This document shows, in pieces, positions 23,748-36,624 of a stretch of 64,000 nucleotides of DNA. The stretch is from Periplaneta americana (taxonomy: Eukaryota > Arthropoda > Insecta > Blattodea > Blattidae), in NCBI RefSeq assembly GCF_040183065.1, contig NC_091132.1, forward strand, positions 161,036,602 to 161,100,601, given 5' to 3'. A program made the translations under genes and the position numbers. The number at the start of each line of letters is the position of its first letter. Position 1 is the first letter of the stretch. The notes under the pieces were generated by a model, which was not told where the DNA came from, did no database searches, and saw only the letters and a program-made list of their open reading frames with translations.

Positions 23748-24556
23748 TAGATTAACTGCGTATGTAGATGAAATTTTTGGGGATCATCAGTGCGGTTGTA
23801 GGCGGAATAGATCGACTATTGATCACATTTTTGTATTCGACAGATATTGGAGAAAAATGGGAGTATAAGTGTATAGTACAAGAATTATTCATAGATTTCA
23901 AAAAGGTATATGGCTCGGTTAAGAGAGAAGTTTTATATAACATTCTTATTGAATTTGGTATTCCCAAGAAACTAATTTAATTAAAGTGTGTCTCAGTGAA
24001 ACTTACAGCAGAATCCGTATAGGCCAGTTTGTATCTGATGCTTTTCCAATTGAGTGCGGGCTAAAGCAAGAGATGCACTATCACCTTTACTTTTTAACTT
24101 TGCTCTAGAATATGCCATTAGGAAAGTTCAGGATATCAGCCAGGATTTGAAACTGGACAGTTTACATCAGCTTCTTGACTATGCGGATGGCGTGATTATG
24201 CTGGGAGAAAATACACAAACGATCAGGGAAAACAGGAAAAATGTACTTAAAATAAGTAAAGCGATAGTGTGGAAGTAAATCCCGAAAAGACAAAATATAA
24301 GATTATGTGTCGTGACCAGAATATTGTACGAAACGGAAACATAAAATTTGGAGATTTATCCTTCCAACATCTTGGAGCAACAGTAACAGATATATATGTC
24401 ACTGGGGAGGAAATGAAACGCAGAATAAATATGGGAAATGCCTGTTACTATTCGGTTGAGAAGCTTTTGTCATCCAGTCAGCTTTCAAAGAATCTGAAAG
24501 TTACAATTTATAGAACAGTTATATTACAGATTGTTTATCTATGGTTGTGAAACTTG
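23748..24556 (+). mobile_element. RTE-like LINE, 5' piece
   Basis: Reverse-transcriptase fragment with LLFNFALEYAIRK and the active-site region LDYADGVIMLGEN (YADD altered to YADG), then VNPEKTKYKIM. Frameshifts are frequent. The element is interrupted at GAAACTTG by the Harbinger nest and resumes at 27088 with TLNLREEHRL-like sequence. No endonuclease domain is present, so it is 5'-truncated. RTE/BovB-like assignment is from overall RT and C-terminal style. Confidence 0.78.
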
Positions 24557-24772
24557 TGGCCAGTTTTTTCAAGTATGTTTAATTTGGCTTAACAAATGTT
24601 AAATTAACAGTTGGTTTATTTTTAACGTTTTGTTAAGATTTTTTTCATTTTTTCAACATAATTTTGTTTAAAATAACCAACAATTAACTTTAACTGTCGT
24701 TAATACTATTCTAACTACTCAACAGCAGTTGGTAATGATTTTGCATATGTAAGACAACTTCTTATTGGCTGA

Positions 24773-24773
<1 letters not shown>

Positions 24774-24841
<68 letters not shown>
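24774..24841. repeat. (TTA)n microsatellite
   Basis: About 22 perfect TTA units, inside the outer Harbinger-like element. Confidence 0.95.
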
Positions 24842-24842
<1 letters not shown>

Positions 24843-25679
24843 TAAATTCTGTACTGTAGAGTAAGTCATGAAACATGTGTAAAATCGTAACCTGTTACAG
24901 TAGCCATGATTCATACTGTACAGAGAGTTGATAAATGAAAGTTGCATTGACTACTATTGCATAATAATAATTATTATAAGTATTATAAGTATAATGCTAA
25001 ATATGAATTTCTGTTTAGAAAAATCTCAGCATTATGACCACCAGGTGATAATAATTACACGAATGTGTGTGTAGTCAACTGTACACAAAACCCCGAGGAG
25101 AATTCCGTAACATATAAAATACCCTAATTCAGGTCCATGTATAAATTATATGTAATTTAGTCCTAAAGAAGCAATTGCTGCTGAAACATTTTATTATTTA
25201 CTCACTGCGTATTTTGAAGCACTATTGACATCAGCTATAGTTGAAGAGAAAGTAACATAGAATCTAAAGTTAATAGTAGCTGGTGAATTGGAACAAGTGG
25301 CCTATTTCTGTTTGTAGGATATTCAAATCTGACTTCAATTTCTTGCCACGTTGAGATCGCACATTTCCTCAATATTAAATGGATAATAGCTCAGCATCGA
25401 AATAAGCGTCAGTATGATAATTAGTTGACTTATAAAGATTATCTTCCCTATATTAATATTCCAAAATATCTTTTAAATTATATATTACCAGTCTTATGGC
25501 CGGTTTCACAAAACTTCATTAAGGTTTTAATGATTCATTAATGTATTTACTGGTTCATTAAATCATTTTTATATCTCACCAAGCATCTTTAGCCTAACAA
25601 ACCAGTAAAACTATCATTAAATTTAGTGATAGAAATTTCCGTCTTTAAATTTTTAATTATTCATTAGTTGCAATATAAA

Positions 25680-25895
25680 ATGGCGGAACGTTTCGACGCA
25701 CAATTGTTATATCTGGAACTGCTCGAAAATTGAGAGTCAAATGGAGATAATGTTAAGAATTTAAAAACCGATAATTTTGAAAATCTGAATGACACAAAAA
25801 TTCACAAAAGATACTGCGTCACGAAGATTGTGGTACTGGTACTCAAAATTTTAGAAGAAACTAATCATAGGTTAGAATATCATAAAAACGGCTGA
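25680..25895 (+). pseudogene. HARBI1-like transposase N-terminal remnant
   Basis: The frame starts MAERFDAQLLYLELLEN, has one in-frame TGA, then continues FENLNDTKIHKRYCVTKIVV and LKILEETNHRLEYHKNG before a stop. The F-x-D-x-x-x-x-KRYxxTK motif and the LEY-x-KN block match the segment preceding the DDE domain in insect HARBI1-like proteins, as I remember them. No DDE residues remain. It sits where the transposase should start, about 180 bp inside the element's left end. Confidence 0.6.
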
Positions 25896-26099
25896 GACAA
25901 AGCTGAAACTAGTCAACTAGGTAACACACAAGTGAGTTTTATTTTAAGACATGAAAGTGATTATTATAACTACATACCAGTACCTAAGAAATATTAGTAA
26001 ATTAATACATATTGTGCGTTCAAACATAACAAAACTTAATTGGTATATTAACTTTCTTTTATTAGAATTATATTATAGCTAGCTATGTTTGCATTCGCT

Positions 26100-26440
26100 T
26101 TAAAATAGAAGCGAAAGTGCTGGATTCTTGGAATTTATAATCGTTTCCTTTCCGATGGAAATTTAATATTCCAGCAGGATAATCACCCCTCGCATACCGC
26201 CATAAACGTTCAAAGACTGTTCACGGAAAAGCATGAAAAAGAGGAGGATTGACAAATATCGACACATCCCACCTCAAAATCCAGATCAGTTCTGGCTTCC
26301 TGGGTAGATTTCGCTAAGGACCAGAACTATTTCCGCGATCTGGTGGACTGAATGCCCCGAAAATGCCAGGCAGTGATTGACGCCGTTGGCATGTGAACAA
26401 TGTATTAGATCCACATCTGTATTTCTTTTATTTTCTTTAA
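26100..26440 (+). pseudogene. Tc1-like transposase relic
   Basis: Reads FQQDNHPSHTAINVQRLF in one frame (second catalytic Asp context QDN-x-P-x-HT). Then, frameshifted, it reads PPQNPDQFW, the equivalent of the PPxSPDLNP-E block, and finally MPRKCQAVIDAVGM, the typical Tc1 C-terminus. The third acidic residue is lost. No terminal repeats were found. It is captured inside the inner Harbinger element. Confidence 0.65.
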
Positions 26441-26605
26441 TTTGTTTATCTTTGTTTTATTTCGGGAAGAAAATTGATCTCCCAAGAGTTTTTAATTTCT
26501 GCTACTGGAGCTAGAGTTGCGAAATAATTCATTCCACTACACAAAATTAAAAAAATGAAGAAAGGTAACATGTATAAAAATTAGTTACGTTAATAAAAAG
26601 AAAGT

Positions 26606-26695
26606 TGTCACCGAGAATCGAACACGGGCCTCTGGGATGGCAAGCCAATTCGCTACTGACTGCTGCATCGGAAAGTCATGACGTAACTTGCGCGA
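26606..26695 (-). repeat. tRNA-derived SINE-like fragment
   Basis: The minus strand has a B-box-like GTGTTCGATTCTCGGTG preceded by TAGCGAATTGGC. The cloverleaf is incomplete and no intact tRNA is predicted by eye. Confidence 0.3.
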
Positions 26696-27087
26696 CGTGG
26701 CACATATAGCTGCTCGGTTGAAGTCTACGGTGACAGCACACATATAAACGTATTCGTGTAAATATTTTAATGTTCAGTACTAGTTAATATTTCATTTGGA
26801 CTGATTTACTGAAGCTTGGTGAAACCGGCCCTTACTCTAAACATTCCTCAAAGAGAAACGTAACATGTTATTTTCACAACTTTTGTCTGAACAGCTGTAG
26901 TGTTATCCATCATGTTGAAATGTTTGTTAAATGAGTTAACGGCCTGATATCCTACATTTAAAGTTAACAAACAATTAAGAATCTGTTAAGCCAAACTTGT
27001 GTTGGACAATTGGAAAACTGTATTTAACAAACTGTTGAAGGTTTAACAGTCGTTAAGTGTTCTAAAATTACTTGGACAAACCGGCCA

Positions 27088-27530
27088 TTGGACTCTCAAT
27101 TTGAGAGAGGAACATAGGTTAAGGGTATTTGAGAATGAGGTGGTTAGGAAAATATTAGGGGCTAAGAGGGTAGAAGTTACAGGAGAATGAAGAAAGTTAC
27201 ACAACGCAGAACTGCACGCATTATATTCTTCACCTGACATATTCAGGAACATTAAATCCAGACGTTTGAGAAGGGCATGGCATGTAGCACGTACGGACGA
27301 GTCCGGAAATGCATACAGAGTGTTAGTTGTGAGACCGGAGGGAAAGAGACCTTAGGGGACGCCGACAGGTAGATGGGAGGATAATATTAAAATGGATTTG
27401 AGGGAAGCAGGATATGATGATAGATTTGGTTAATCTTGCACAGCATAGGGATCGAAGCCTGGCTTATGTGAGAAGGGGCAATGAACCTGCGGGATCCTCA
27501 AAAGCCATTTGTAAGTAATTACATCAATAT
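27088..27530 (+). mobile_element. RTE-like LINE, 3' piece
   Basis: Continuation of the LINE at 23748 after the Harbinger insertion. Coding debris corresponds to NEVVRKILGAKRVEV, KLHNAELHALYSS and the DNIKMDLRE-x-G block, ending near GAACCTGCGGG. Confidence 0.75.
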
Positions 27531-28172
27531 AAAGGATTCCTAGTTTCCAATAAGTTAACATATCAAGAATTTATATTGGTATTCAATTTGTCTTGTGATT
27601 TTTGTAATTTTTTATACTTCTATTTTTCTACTGATAGGTGGAAATAATTAGATCATTAAAATTGTGAGTAAGGTTTGGGTCCCTAATTTTTACTTACGAA
27701 AGTTGGCAAGCCTACCGATAGAATATCGATGACGCGATACCTATACGACGTCTTCTGCGATGACTGTATTTTAAAATATCAATTTAATCGGGTGCTACCA
27801 CAGCTCTCTTTTCTCCAACCTTACACTGCACTTTCTTCCATACATACCTGCTCTACTTCTCTCTTTTCCATGTACATACATAATTCTAAAGATTACTTTA
27901 TATTAAATAGAATACCTAAATTATGTTTAAATATGCCGGGATTCGATTCCAGAAGCTTTTGTTTAATGAACCAACATCACAGCCATTATTCTACGAATTC
28001 GATCGTGAACAAACCTTTTAAAATTATGTTTACGCACAATAAATTAACATCAAATACTTCCAAATGTATGAACATATAACATTATTATTACCGGTATATA
28101 GTAGAACTGAATTCATTAGTTTCCTATTATCTTTATTACAGTTAATATGCCAAATTGATCACTAATTAGTGT
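27531..28172. repeat. LINE-associated 3' flank, first of three copies
   Basis: Sequence beginning ATTCCTAGTTTCCAATAAGT is shared with 60770-61408, and the first ~310 bp also with 53120-53430. It may be the LINE's own 3' untranslated region or co-duplicated flank. No coding content was recognised. Confidence 0.7.
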
Positions 28173-29217
28173 GCTTTCTAACAATTTATAATATATCTTG
28201 AGTATATACCTAGATTATTTTCACGTGTTAATTAACTAGATTTCCCTTGTTGAGTAGTTAATTAACACGAGAAGGCAATATAAGTGCTACGTATTCCTAA
28301 TGTATAATATTATAAAATCTAAGAAGTGACTTATATTTGGTTTAAGTTCATCTTACATTCAGTCATGGACGAACTTTAATAAGGAGGCAATTTATAGCAG
28401 ATATGTAAGTAGTGCCTAATGATATTTTATTATAGCTCACGTCAAGTAAAGAGTGAAGCGATGCTTGGACAGCGTATTGATAGAATTTCTAATTGAAAAC
28501 ATCTGTACTGCAATAGCTGACAAGCTGAACATTTTCAACTGTGTTCGTAAATAAAATGGGGAATTTGGATAAACGACAGATGTATTGTATGTGTATGACG
28601 TGTTTATTGATTATTACAACAAATTGAAAATAATCAACTGCATTCTTTTTATCCATACCAAGTATGTAAAAGAATTTATTGTAACACTAAGTAACAATTC
28701 TATGAGAAAAACAATGGAAATATAACCTAATACAAAATTTGGTAGGAACAGTGAAGATGTACTCTTAATGTTTTAATGCATAATATTGTATTTCATGGAA
28801 ACATTTTTTCCTCCAATTGTATGGCAAGAAAAAGTGACGTAATGAACTTTTCAATATATTTCAGGCAGAAGACTAAACAATATCTGAGAACAAATTGCTT
28901 AGTAGACAGGTATACACGCGACAACTAATATTATATAATATTATAAATAAAAATACTCAATTACTCACAGCAAACATAATTCCTGTTGAGGATGTTGCTT
29001 TTCCCCAAACAGCAACAGGAATGATGAGGTACGTAGAAGAATAATGCTCATTGTATTTGTGTTTTAAATCTTCCAATTTTACATTATATTAAAGCCGATC
29101 CACGTGTAACCAGATAGTCTTTTGAGCTTATCTTTACACATGAAACACATTCCAAAATTATCACAGCTGAAAGGCATTTAATGCCTTCCTCTTTCTTTCC
29201 ACATAGATCAATATTGT
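28173..29217. other. ~1.05 kb present only in unit 1
   Basis: The unit at 61408 jumps directly from CTAATTAGTG to TTAATGTAG. This stretch is therefore an insertion here or a deletion there. No gene or terminal repeats were seen. Confidence 0.55.
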
Positions 29218-29219
29218 TA

Positions 29220-29900
29220 ATGTAGTTTATTGTCTGATATCTTCTTCTGCCCCCAACTCATCTCCGATTCACGATTCCTCCCAGTATATCCATCACTAGG
29301 CAGTTTCTTCTCAGCCAGTGACCCAACCAATTCCTTTACCTCTTCAATTTCAGTATCATTCTTTCTTCACTACTCTTTCCAACACAGCTTATTTCTTAGT
29401 CTGTGTGTCCCTTTAACACGATCCATTTTCCTCCATACATATTTTTAACGCTTGTATTCGCTTCTCTTCACTTCGTAGCAATGTCCATGTTTCTGCTCCA
29501 AACAATCTCACACTCCATCCAAGGCACTTCATTGGTCTCTTACTTACTTCTCTTTCTACAGGTCCACAAAAGATTATCCTTTTCCGAACTAAAAGTTCGT
29601 TGATTATTTCTATCCTCAATTTCATTTCCTAGTAACAGCTCATGTTACTGCTTATAGTACACCCCAAGTATTTGAAGACGACCACTTGTTCTATTGCCTC
29701 ATTTGGAATTTCTCTGACAATGGTCCTCCTCCTATTTGAATTTATGCTTATCCCATACTAGTGTTCACAGCTGTCATTGAGATCCAGTAGCATATAGCTT
29801 AGTATCGTCTCCTCTGCTGCTAACAAGGCCATATCATCAACAAATCTGATGTACTTTGCTCTTCTTCCTGCTGCAGTAAATGCTCCCTGGTTCTGAAAAC
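29220..29900 (-). mobile_element. Second LINE family, RT/C-terminal fragment
   Basis: The minus strand reads FVDDMALLAAEETILSYML (an altered YADD box), then EQVVVFKYLGCTIS, RIIFCGPVERE, FGAETWTLLRSEEKRIQAL and RRNCLVMDILGG. These follow the usual order of non-LTR RT palm, thumb and C-terminal blocks. Several stops and shifts are present. It is repeated in the second unit at 61415-62360, where a SINE has landed in it. Confidence 0.75.
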
Positions 29901-30229
29901 ATTTCTTCACATACAGGTTAACCCACTACAAAATCTAACACACAGAATTCTTTAAGAATTGATTTCTGATGGTAATCTAGTCAGACACACGTAGCATAAT
30001 TCTAAAAGTGATTCTATTTAATTTGTGAGTTAGTTAGTCACAATGGATGATGAAGAAACATTCTTGCTACAAAATATACGAGAAAATAGATTTATGATGA
30101 CAAGAGAGTGAATTAACCTTCATGTTTGCTGCAAGTTTCTCGTTAATTACGAATGCTCACCTTTCATTATATATATTTAAACAGTACTTCAGTTCTCGTT
30201 TTAGTTGTCGTTCCCGGTTAATTGTGAAC

Positions 30230-31290
<1,061 letters not shown>

Positions 31291-31863
31291 GCTAGAAAGG
31301 TTTCACGCCTGTGTGAAGGCGTTCGTGGCTCCTTAAATGACCAGACTGCGAAAAACACCTGCCACAAACTTCGCATTTGAAACGTTTCTCGCCTGCGAGA
31401 AGGCGTTCATGGCTTCTTAAATTACAAAACTGCGAAAAACACTTGCCACAAACATTACATTTGAAAGGTTTCTCGCCTGTGTGCCGACGTTTATGGCGTT
31501 TTAAGTCACCAGGTCGCGAGAAACAACTGCCACAGACATCGCATTTGAAAGGTTTATCGCATGTGTCAAGGCGTTCATGCTTTGTTAGATTACTTGACTG
31601 CGAAAAAAACATGCAACAGACATCGCATTTGAAATGTTTCTCGCCTGTGTGAAGCCGTTCATGCTTTCTTAGATGATCGGCCTGCAAAAAACACTTTCCA
31701 CAAATTTTGCATTTGAAAGGTGTCTCGCCTGTGTGAACACGTTTATGCTTTTTAAGTCACCAGGTCGCGAGAAACACCTGCCACAGACATCACATTTGAA
31801 AGGTTTCCCGCCTGTGTGATGGCGTTCATGGTTTCCTAGATGGTCGTCCTGCAAAAAAAACTT
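31291..31863 (-). pseudogene. Out-of-frame distal fingers of gene B
   Basis: At least five good fingers lie here but beyond the stop of the main exon, for example CDVCGSCFSRPGDLKRHKRR, CNVCGKCFSQFCNLRSHERL and CEVCGRCFSQSGHLRSHERL (31292-31687). One more (CDVCGRCFSRPGDLKS) lies at 31750-31800. The frame is lost at 31855-31868, where TGCGTTGATTGAAAG replaces the usual cysteine pair, and again near 31755. Sequence similarity to the upstream fingers is high, so the break is recent. Confidence 0.8.
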
Positions 31864-33112
31864 TCAATCAACGCATTTGAAAGGTTTCTCGCCTGTGTGA
31901 ATGCGTTCATGCCTTCTTAATTCACAAGACTGCGAAAAATTCTTGCCACAAACATCGCATTTGAAAGGTTTCTCGCCTGTGTGACCAAGTTTATGGCTTT
32001 TTAAACCGCCCGGTCGCGCGAAACACCTGCCACAGACATCGCAGTTGAAAGGTTTCTCGCCTGTGTGAAGGCGTTCATGGGATCTTAAATGACCAGAATG
32101 CGAAAAACACCTTCCACAAACTTTGCATTTGAAAGGTTTCTCGCCTGTGTGAAGCCGTTCATGCTTTCTTAGATGATCGGCCTGCAAAAAACACTTTCCG
32201 CAAATATTGCATTTGAAAGGTGTCTCGCCTGTGTGCAAACGTTTATGGCTTTTTAAGTATCTCGGTCGCGAGAAACACCTGCCACAGACATGGCATTTGA
32301 AAGGTTTCTCGCCTGTGTGAATGCTTTCATGGTTTCTTAGATAACCAGTGTGCGAAAAACACAACCCACATATATCGCATTTGAAAGGTTTCTCGCCTGT
32401 GTGAAGGTGTTCATGGTTTCTTAGATGACCAGTCTGCGAAAAACACACGCCACATACATCGCATTTGAAAGGTTTCTCGCCTGTGTGAAGGCGTTCATGG
32501 CGTCTGAGATGATCAGTCTGCGAAAAACACCTGCCACACACATTGCATTTAAAAGGTTTCTCGCCCGTGTGAATGCGTTCATGGTTTCTTAGATGACCAG
32601 TCTGAGAAAAACACCTGCCACAGACATCGCATTTGAAACGTTTCTCGCAAGTTTGGATTCGTTCATGGTTTCTTAGATGACCAGTCTTTGAAAAACACCT
32701 GCCACACACATTGCATTTGAAAGGTTTCTCGCCCGTGTGAATGCGTTCATGGTTTCTTAGATGACCAGTCTTTGAAAAACACCTGCCACAGACATCGCAT
32801 TTGAAAGGTTTCTCGCAAGTGTGGATGCTTTCATGGTTTCTTAGATGACCAGTCCTTGAAAAACACCTGCCACAGACATCGCATTTGAAAGGTTTCTTGC
32901 CTATGTCCGTGGATAAATGGTCGTTCAGTTTTTCCGCAGTCGAGAAACATTTTTTAGACGATTCCAATTCCAATTGCTTCTCACCTTCACCAGTCCGCAC
33001 AGCTTTTCCGATGGAATCTGAATTCTTGGGTGTCTCGCACACAGTCTCGTTCTCTTCAAGAGAAGGATTGTCCAATTCCGATGATACATTCCTCTCATTC
33101 GTAGACGCAAGC
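31864..33112 (-). CDS. Gene B finger exon: 12 C2H2 zinc fingers
   Basis: It is the terminal coding exon, 1,249 bases. Acceptor TTTACTTCAG precedes it, and its first base completes a codon begun upstream (phase 2). About 76 residues of acidic lead (LASTNERNVSSELDN...) include a vestigial finger lacking its first Cys pair (KKCFSTAEKLNDHLSTD). Twelve fingers of the form C-x2-C-x12-H-x3-H then follow with TGEKPFKC linkers from about exon residue 77. Finger 3 ends HERIQT, so its last His ligand is Gln; two linkers read TCEK. Such tandem fingers bind DNA in the nucleus, each contacting about 3 bp. Base-contact positions repeat strongly (TGHLRN in several fingers), implying a repetitive site. TGA/stop at 31864 comes from a mutated 13th finger, and further fingers continue out of frame. 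Confidence 0.9.
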
Positions 33113-33460
33113 CTGAAGTAAATATACTATCAGTCTATGAAATAGTCGCAGCAAATATACATTCAATTATAGTATATTAAAAAAACAACCTATTTCATGA
33201 GAAGGATCAATACGATTAAAGATACAAGTTTGTAATTAATTTATGAGTAACACAGGAAGTATCAAAATATCTCAACTATTTGGATTTCACCTGTACAATA
33301 AATTTAATAAGGATTACACAACGTTAGTCAACTCTTGTCACCCTTTTTTTAACAAACCTCTCTGTTCAAAGTCCCCTGTCTCTGAGTGGGCTAAATTATG
33401 CGATTATTTGGAAATTAGGGATTGCAAATGCCCAATATCTTTTTGTAGTTCTTATTACTG

Positions 33461-33462
<2 letters not shown>
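33113..33462. other. Intron 5' of the gene B finger exon; start of copy B
   Basis: It holds the acceptor tract at 33113-33125. Copy B homology to copy A starts near 33290 (TACAATAAATTTAATAAGGA). No exon was seen. Confidence 0.55.

Positions 33463-33508
<46 letters not shown>
33463..33508. repeat. (AT)23 microsatellite
   Basis: A perfect AT run. Confidence 0.95.
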
Positions 33509-33511
<3 letters not shown>

Positions 33512-33917
33512 CTTTATAGTTTTTAATTTTATCAATTTAAAATTAGGAAAATTTGTAGTGCAACATTACTGATTCCATTTCATAGCATGCGTCATCATGA
33601 GAAAATTTGAATTGGTATTATCTCTAACTTGCTATTTGTTGTTTTGTAAAAGTTAAACTACTAACAATGCTTTCAGAGATCTGGAACAATGTAATTCATA
33701 ATTGTGCAAAATTATAAGCATACTAAATAATTATCTTTAAGCTTAAATGATAAGTATTCTCGTACTCAACGATATAAGAGCATTAATTGACTCAATTGAG
33801 AGAAATATTTGAAATTTCTGTAGTAAATGTAAGACTTGAATACTCTTCTATTGAATGCATTTTGTCTGATAAGTAGCTTTCACCTCATACGCGGATGTTA
33901 TTTCAAGTTATATATCA

Positions 33918-33985
33918 GAAATAAACGGTTGCGCGCCAGGCAGCGAAACAGGGTGGCCCGGGTTCGAATCCCAATTGGTCGGCAG
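33918..33985 (+). repeat. SINE head fragment
   Basis: ACGGTTGCGCGCCAGGCAGC followed by GAAACAGGGTGGCCCGGGTT and CGAATCCC parallels the tRNA-derived head of the SINE at 49173-49430, including the B box. The body is missing. Confidence 0.6.
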
Positions 33986-35356
33986 TATGTATAGCTGTAA
34001 GCAATTTTTTCTTTCACGAAACTTAACAAACTTCGATTGACAGACAATAATTTATTTATGTTCTGTTTTATGGACTGCAACTGCTAACATAATATTGCCT
34101 GATATAGAGAATGTTATATCGAAAAATAATAATTAAATATGAGGCGTCTACAGCAGGTCCTTCAAGTGAGAAATATGTACTCTTGTGATATAAGAAAACT
34201 TGTTACAACATTGCAATTGCAACAAACAAGCAATCTAGTAAAAGCTTAGGAAGTAACTAGCTTTCCTTGTTGTTCAGATTGTGCATTGACGTTAAATAAC
34301 ATCTGAGCTACGATTTTATGATCATGTAAGCGAATTTTTTACTCATGTGATAAGTCAGAAACAAAGTATGGAAAAATCAAACAAACTTTGAAACAGTATC
34401 CTTCAGTCTCAAAAGGTTGCACCAATATTGGGGTGCTTATAAAGTGTCAGGGGAAAATGATGACGTAGTTCAAGCATAAATTATCATAATTGACAATATC
34501 TGCGGTTTTACGCAAAACCTAGTGTAGTTTTGCAATCAGCAGAGGGGGATGGAAAATTGATTTCTATAATGCTCGTATTATATGTCCAGTACGATTTACA
34601 ACACCGACTATTACCTTCGCCATTTGTTCAAAGAAGTAATAACTACAGAAGCCACACTTACACCTACAAATTATAGTTCAGTATATATTAGTATGGTTAG
34701 GTATCCATGTATTCACGTACCAGTATATGGTCCACTGTTCCAATGTTTCGTGACACAATATGATTCAAGTACAATAAATTATATTTTCGCCTAGAAGAAT
34801 TTGCTAAATTATTTTACATGAGGTACTGTTAACTTGTAAGCAAACAGTCATAAAATATTAAATTCATTTCAGAAATATTCCAATTTTTAAGTAATGTTGA
34901 TGGCTTATTTTGTAGAAGTTGTTATATAAATTCATTACACTTAATTTACTGTTGATTACTATTTTGCATTACGTATCTCAGGCATTAATAACATAAACAT
35001 CCGTGCCTGAACACTGAGTACTCACACAGTTACATCCAGTCTGTTACAGAGAATCACGTGGCTATCCTGTAACTTCAAATTCATAAGTTGCTGTGCTGAT
35101 TTCGTGACAGCACTGCTCTAAACTCACTATGTGTGAGAAATAATGGAGACTAGAAGAGTTAATGGCTTTCGAGCTAAGAACTATGCATTAGTAAATAACA
35201 CCAACATGTCTACCCACTAGAAGAGGAAACAGTGGCCAAACAGAAAGAAATCATAAATTGGTGAAACAACATTGTTCAAGTATAGTTATATATATTATTG
35301 TAGTACGGTAGTACATCTGGTGTTATGGAAGTGCAAGAATGATGACCTTAACCACA
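33986..35356. other. Intron-like sequence, copy B
   Basis: It aligns with 12140-12978 and 15470-16120. No exon was recognised. Confidence 0.5.
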
Positions 35357-36495
35357 GCAAAATAAATAAATAAACAAAGAAACAAACAAATAATTAGATA
35401 AATAAATAGATAATAGAGAAATAAATAGATAAATAAATAAATATATATATATATAAATACGTAAAAAGTAAATAAGTATGGAAGTAAATAAATAAATAAA
35501 TAAGTAAATAAATAAATAAATCAGTAAAGAAATAAATAAATAAATGAATAAACAACTAATTAAAAAATAAAATAAATAAATAAATAGGTAAGTAAATAAG
35601 TAAATAAATAAATAAATACTCAAAAAATTAACAAATAAATCAACAAATATGTAAATAAACAAATAAATAAAGAAACAAACAAATAAACAAACAAATAAAG
35701 AAACAAACAGACAGACAGACAAACAAACAAACAAATAAATAAATAAGTAAATAAATAAATAAAAAATACATAAGTAAATTATTAAACAAATAAGGAAGTA
35801 AATAAATAAATAAGAACATAAGTAAGTAAATAAATAAATAAACAAACAAATAGCCGAAAAAAAATAAATAAATAAATAAACATAAAAATGAACAAATAAG
35901 CAAACAAATAAGGAAACAGACAAACAAACAAGTAAATAAATAATTACATAAATAAATAAGTGAATAAAGAAGTAATTAATAAGGAAGTGAATAAATAAAT
36001 ACATAAATAACTAAATAAGTGAGTAAATAAGCAAACACATAAATAAATAAGTTAGTAAATAAAGAAGAAATTAATAAGTAACTAAATAAATACTTAAATA
36101 AATAAACAGATAAATAAATAAATAAGCAAATAAGTAAATAGGTGACGATATAAGTCAATAGATAAATAAATAAGTAAATAAAGAAGTAATTAATAAGTAA
36201 GTAAATAAATAAATAGATAAATATATAAACAAATAAATAAGGAACCAAGTAAATAAGTGAATAAATAAGTAAATCAGTTAGTAAATAATGAAGTAATTAA
36301 CAAGTAAATAAATAAATAATAAAATAAATAATTAAAAAGGAAATAAGTAAATAAGTAATTAGATAAGTAAGTAGGTAAGTAAATAAGTATGTAAATAAGT
36401 ACGCAGATAAATAAGTAAATAAGTAAGTAAATAAATATAAAAATATATAAATAAATCAATGAGTAAATGGATAAATAAATAAATAATTAAATAAA
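35357..36495. repeat. Expanded (AAAT)n-type array, copy B
   Basis: About 1.14 kb of imperfect AAAT/AAGT/AAAC tetranucleotides. Long hydrophobic open frames on the minus strand (YLFIYLF-type) are by-products of the repeat. Confidence 0.92.
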
Positions 36496-36624
36496 ACGGG
36501 CAAATTAATGTTCCACAGTTACTTGGCAACTGTGATTAACGCTTTGCAGAAGAATGCTTGGAATGGACTCTAAATAGTACGGTAGTACACAATTTCCTAG
36601 GGAAATATAAAAACTTCAATTATA

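Larger units (their letters stand above)
25497..26831 (+). mobile_element. Inner PIF/Harbinger element
   Basis: A 1,335-bp element has TTA on both flanks (25494-25496, 26832-26834). Its ends are TGGCCGGTTTCACAAAACTT and, reverse-complemented, GGGCCGGTTTCACCAAGCTT. It carries a HARBI1-like N-terminal fragment (25680-25895) and later a Tc1 relic. TTA duplication with GGCCGGTTTCAC ends is the expected PIF/Harbinger signature. Confidence 0.78.
24557..27087. mobile_element. Outer Harbinger-like element
   Basis: The 2,531-bp insertion inside the LINE codon for Cys-Glu-Thr-Trp has flanking TTG repeats (24554-24556, 27088-27090). The ends are TGGCCAGTTTTTTCAAGTA and, reverse-complemented, TGGCCGGTTTGTCCAAGTA. 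Three-base duplication and GGCCGGTTT ends fit the PIF/Harbinger style, although TTG is not the usual TWA. Internal sequence is mostly the nested element plus a TTA microsatellite. Confidence 0.65.

Noticed and set aside
24762..24947. Open frame containing a long poly-Asn run
   Set aside because: It is the (TTA)n microsatellite read on the other strand.
31292..33075. CRISPR-like array because of regular 84-bp repeats
   Set aside because: The 84-bp period is the 28-residue C2H2 finger plus linker, coding on the minus strand.
32885..33121. Plus-strand frame opposite the zinc-finger exon
   Set aside because: It is an antisense shadow of the gene B finger exon's acidic lead.
35348..36459. Long minus-strand open frames rich in YLFIYLF
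   Set aside because: They are translations of the AAAT tetranucleotide array, with no independent sequence content. The same applies to 16109-16315.
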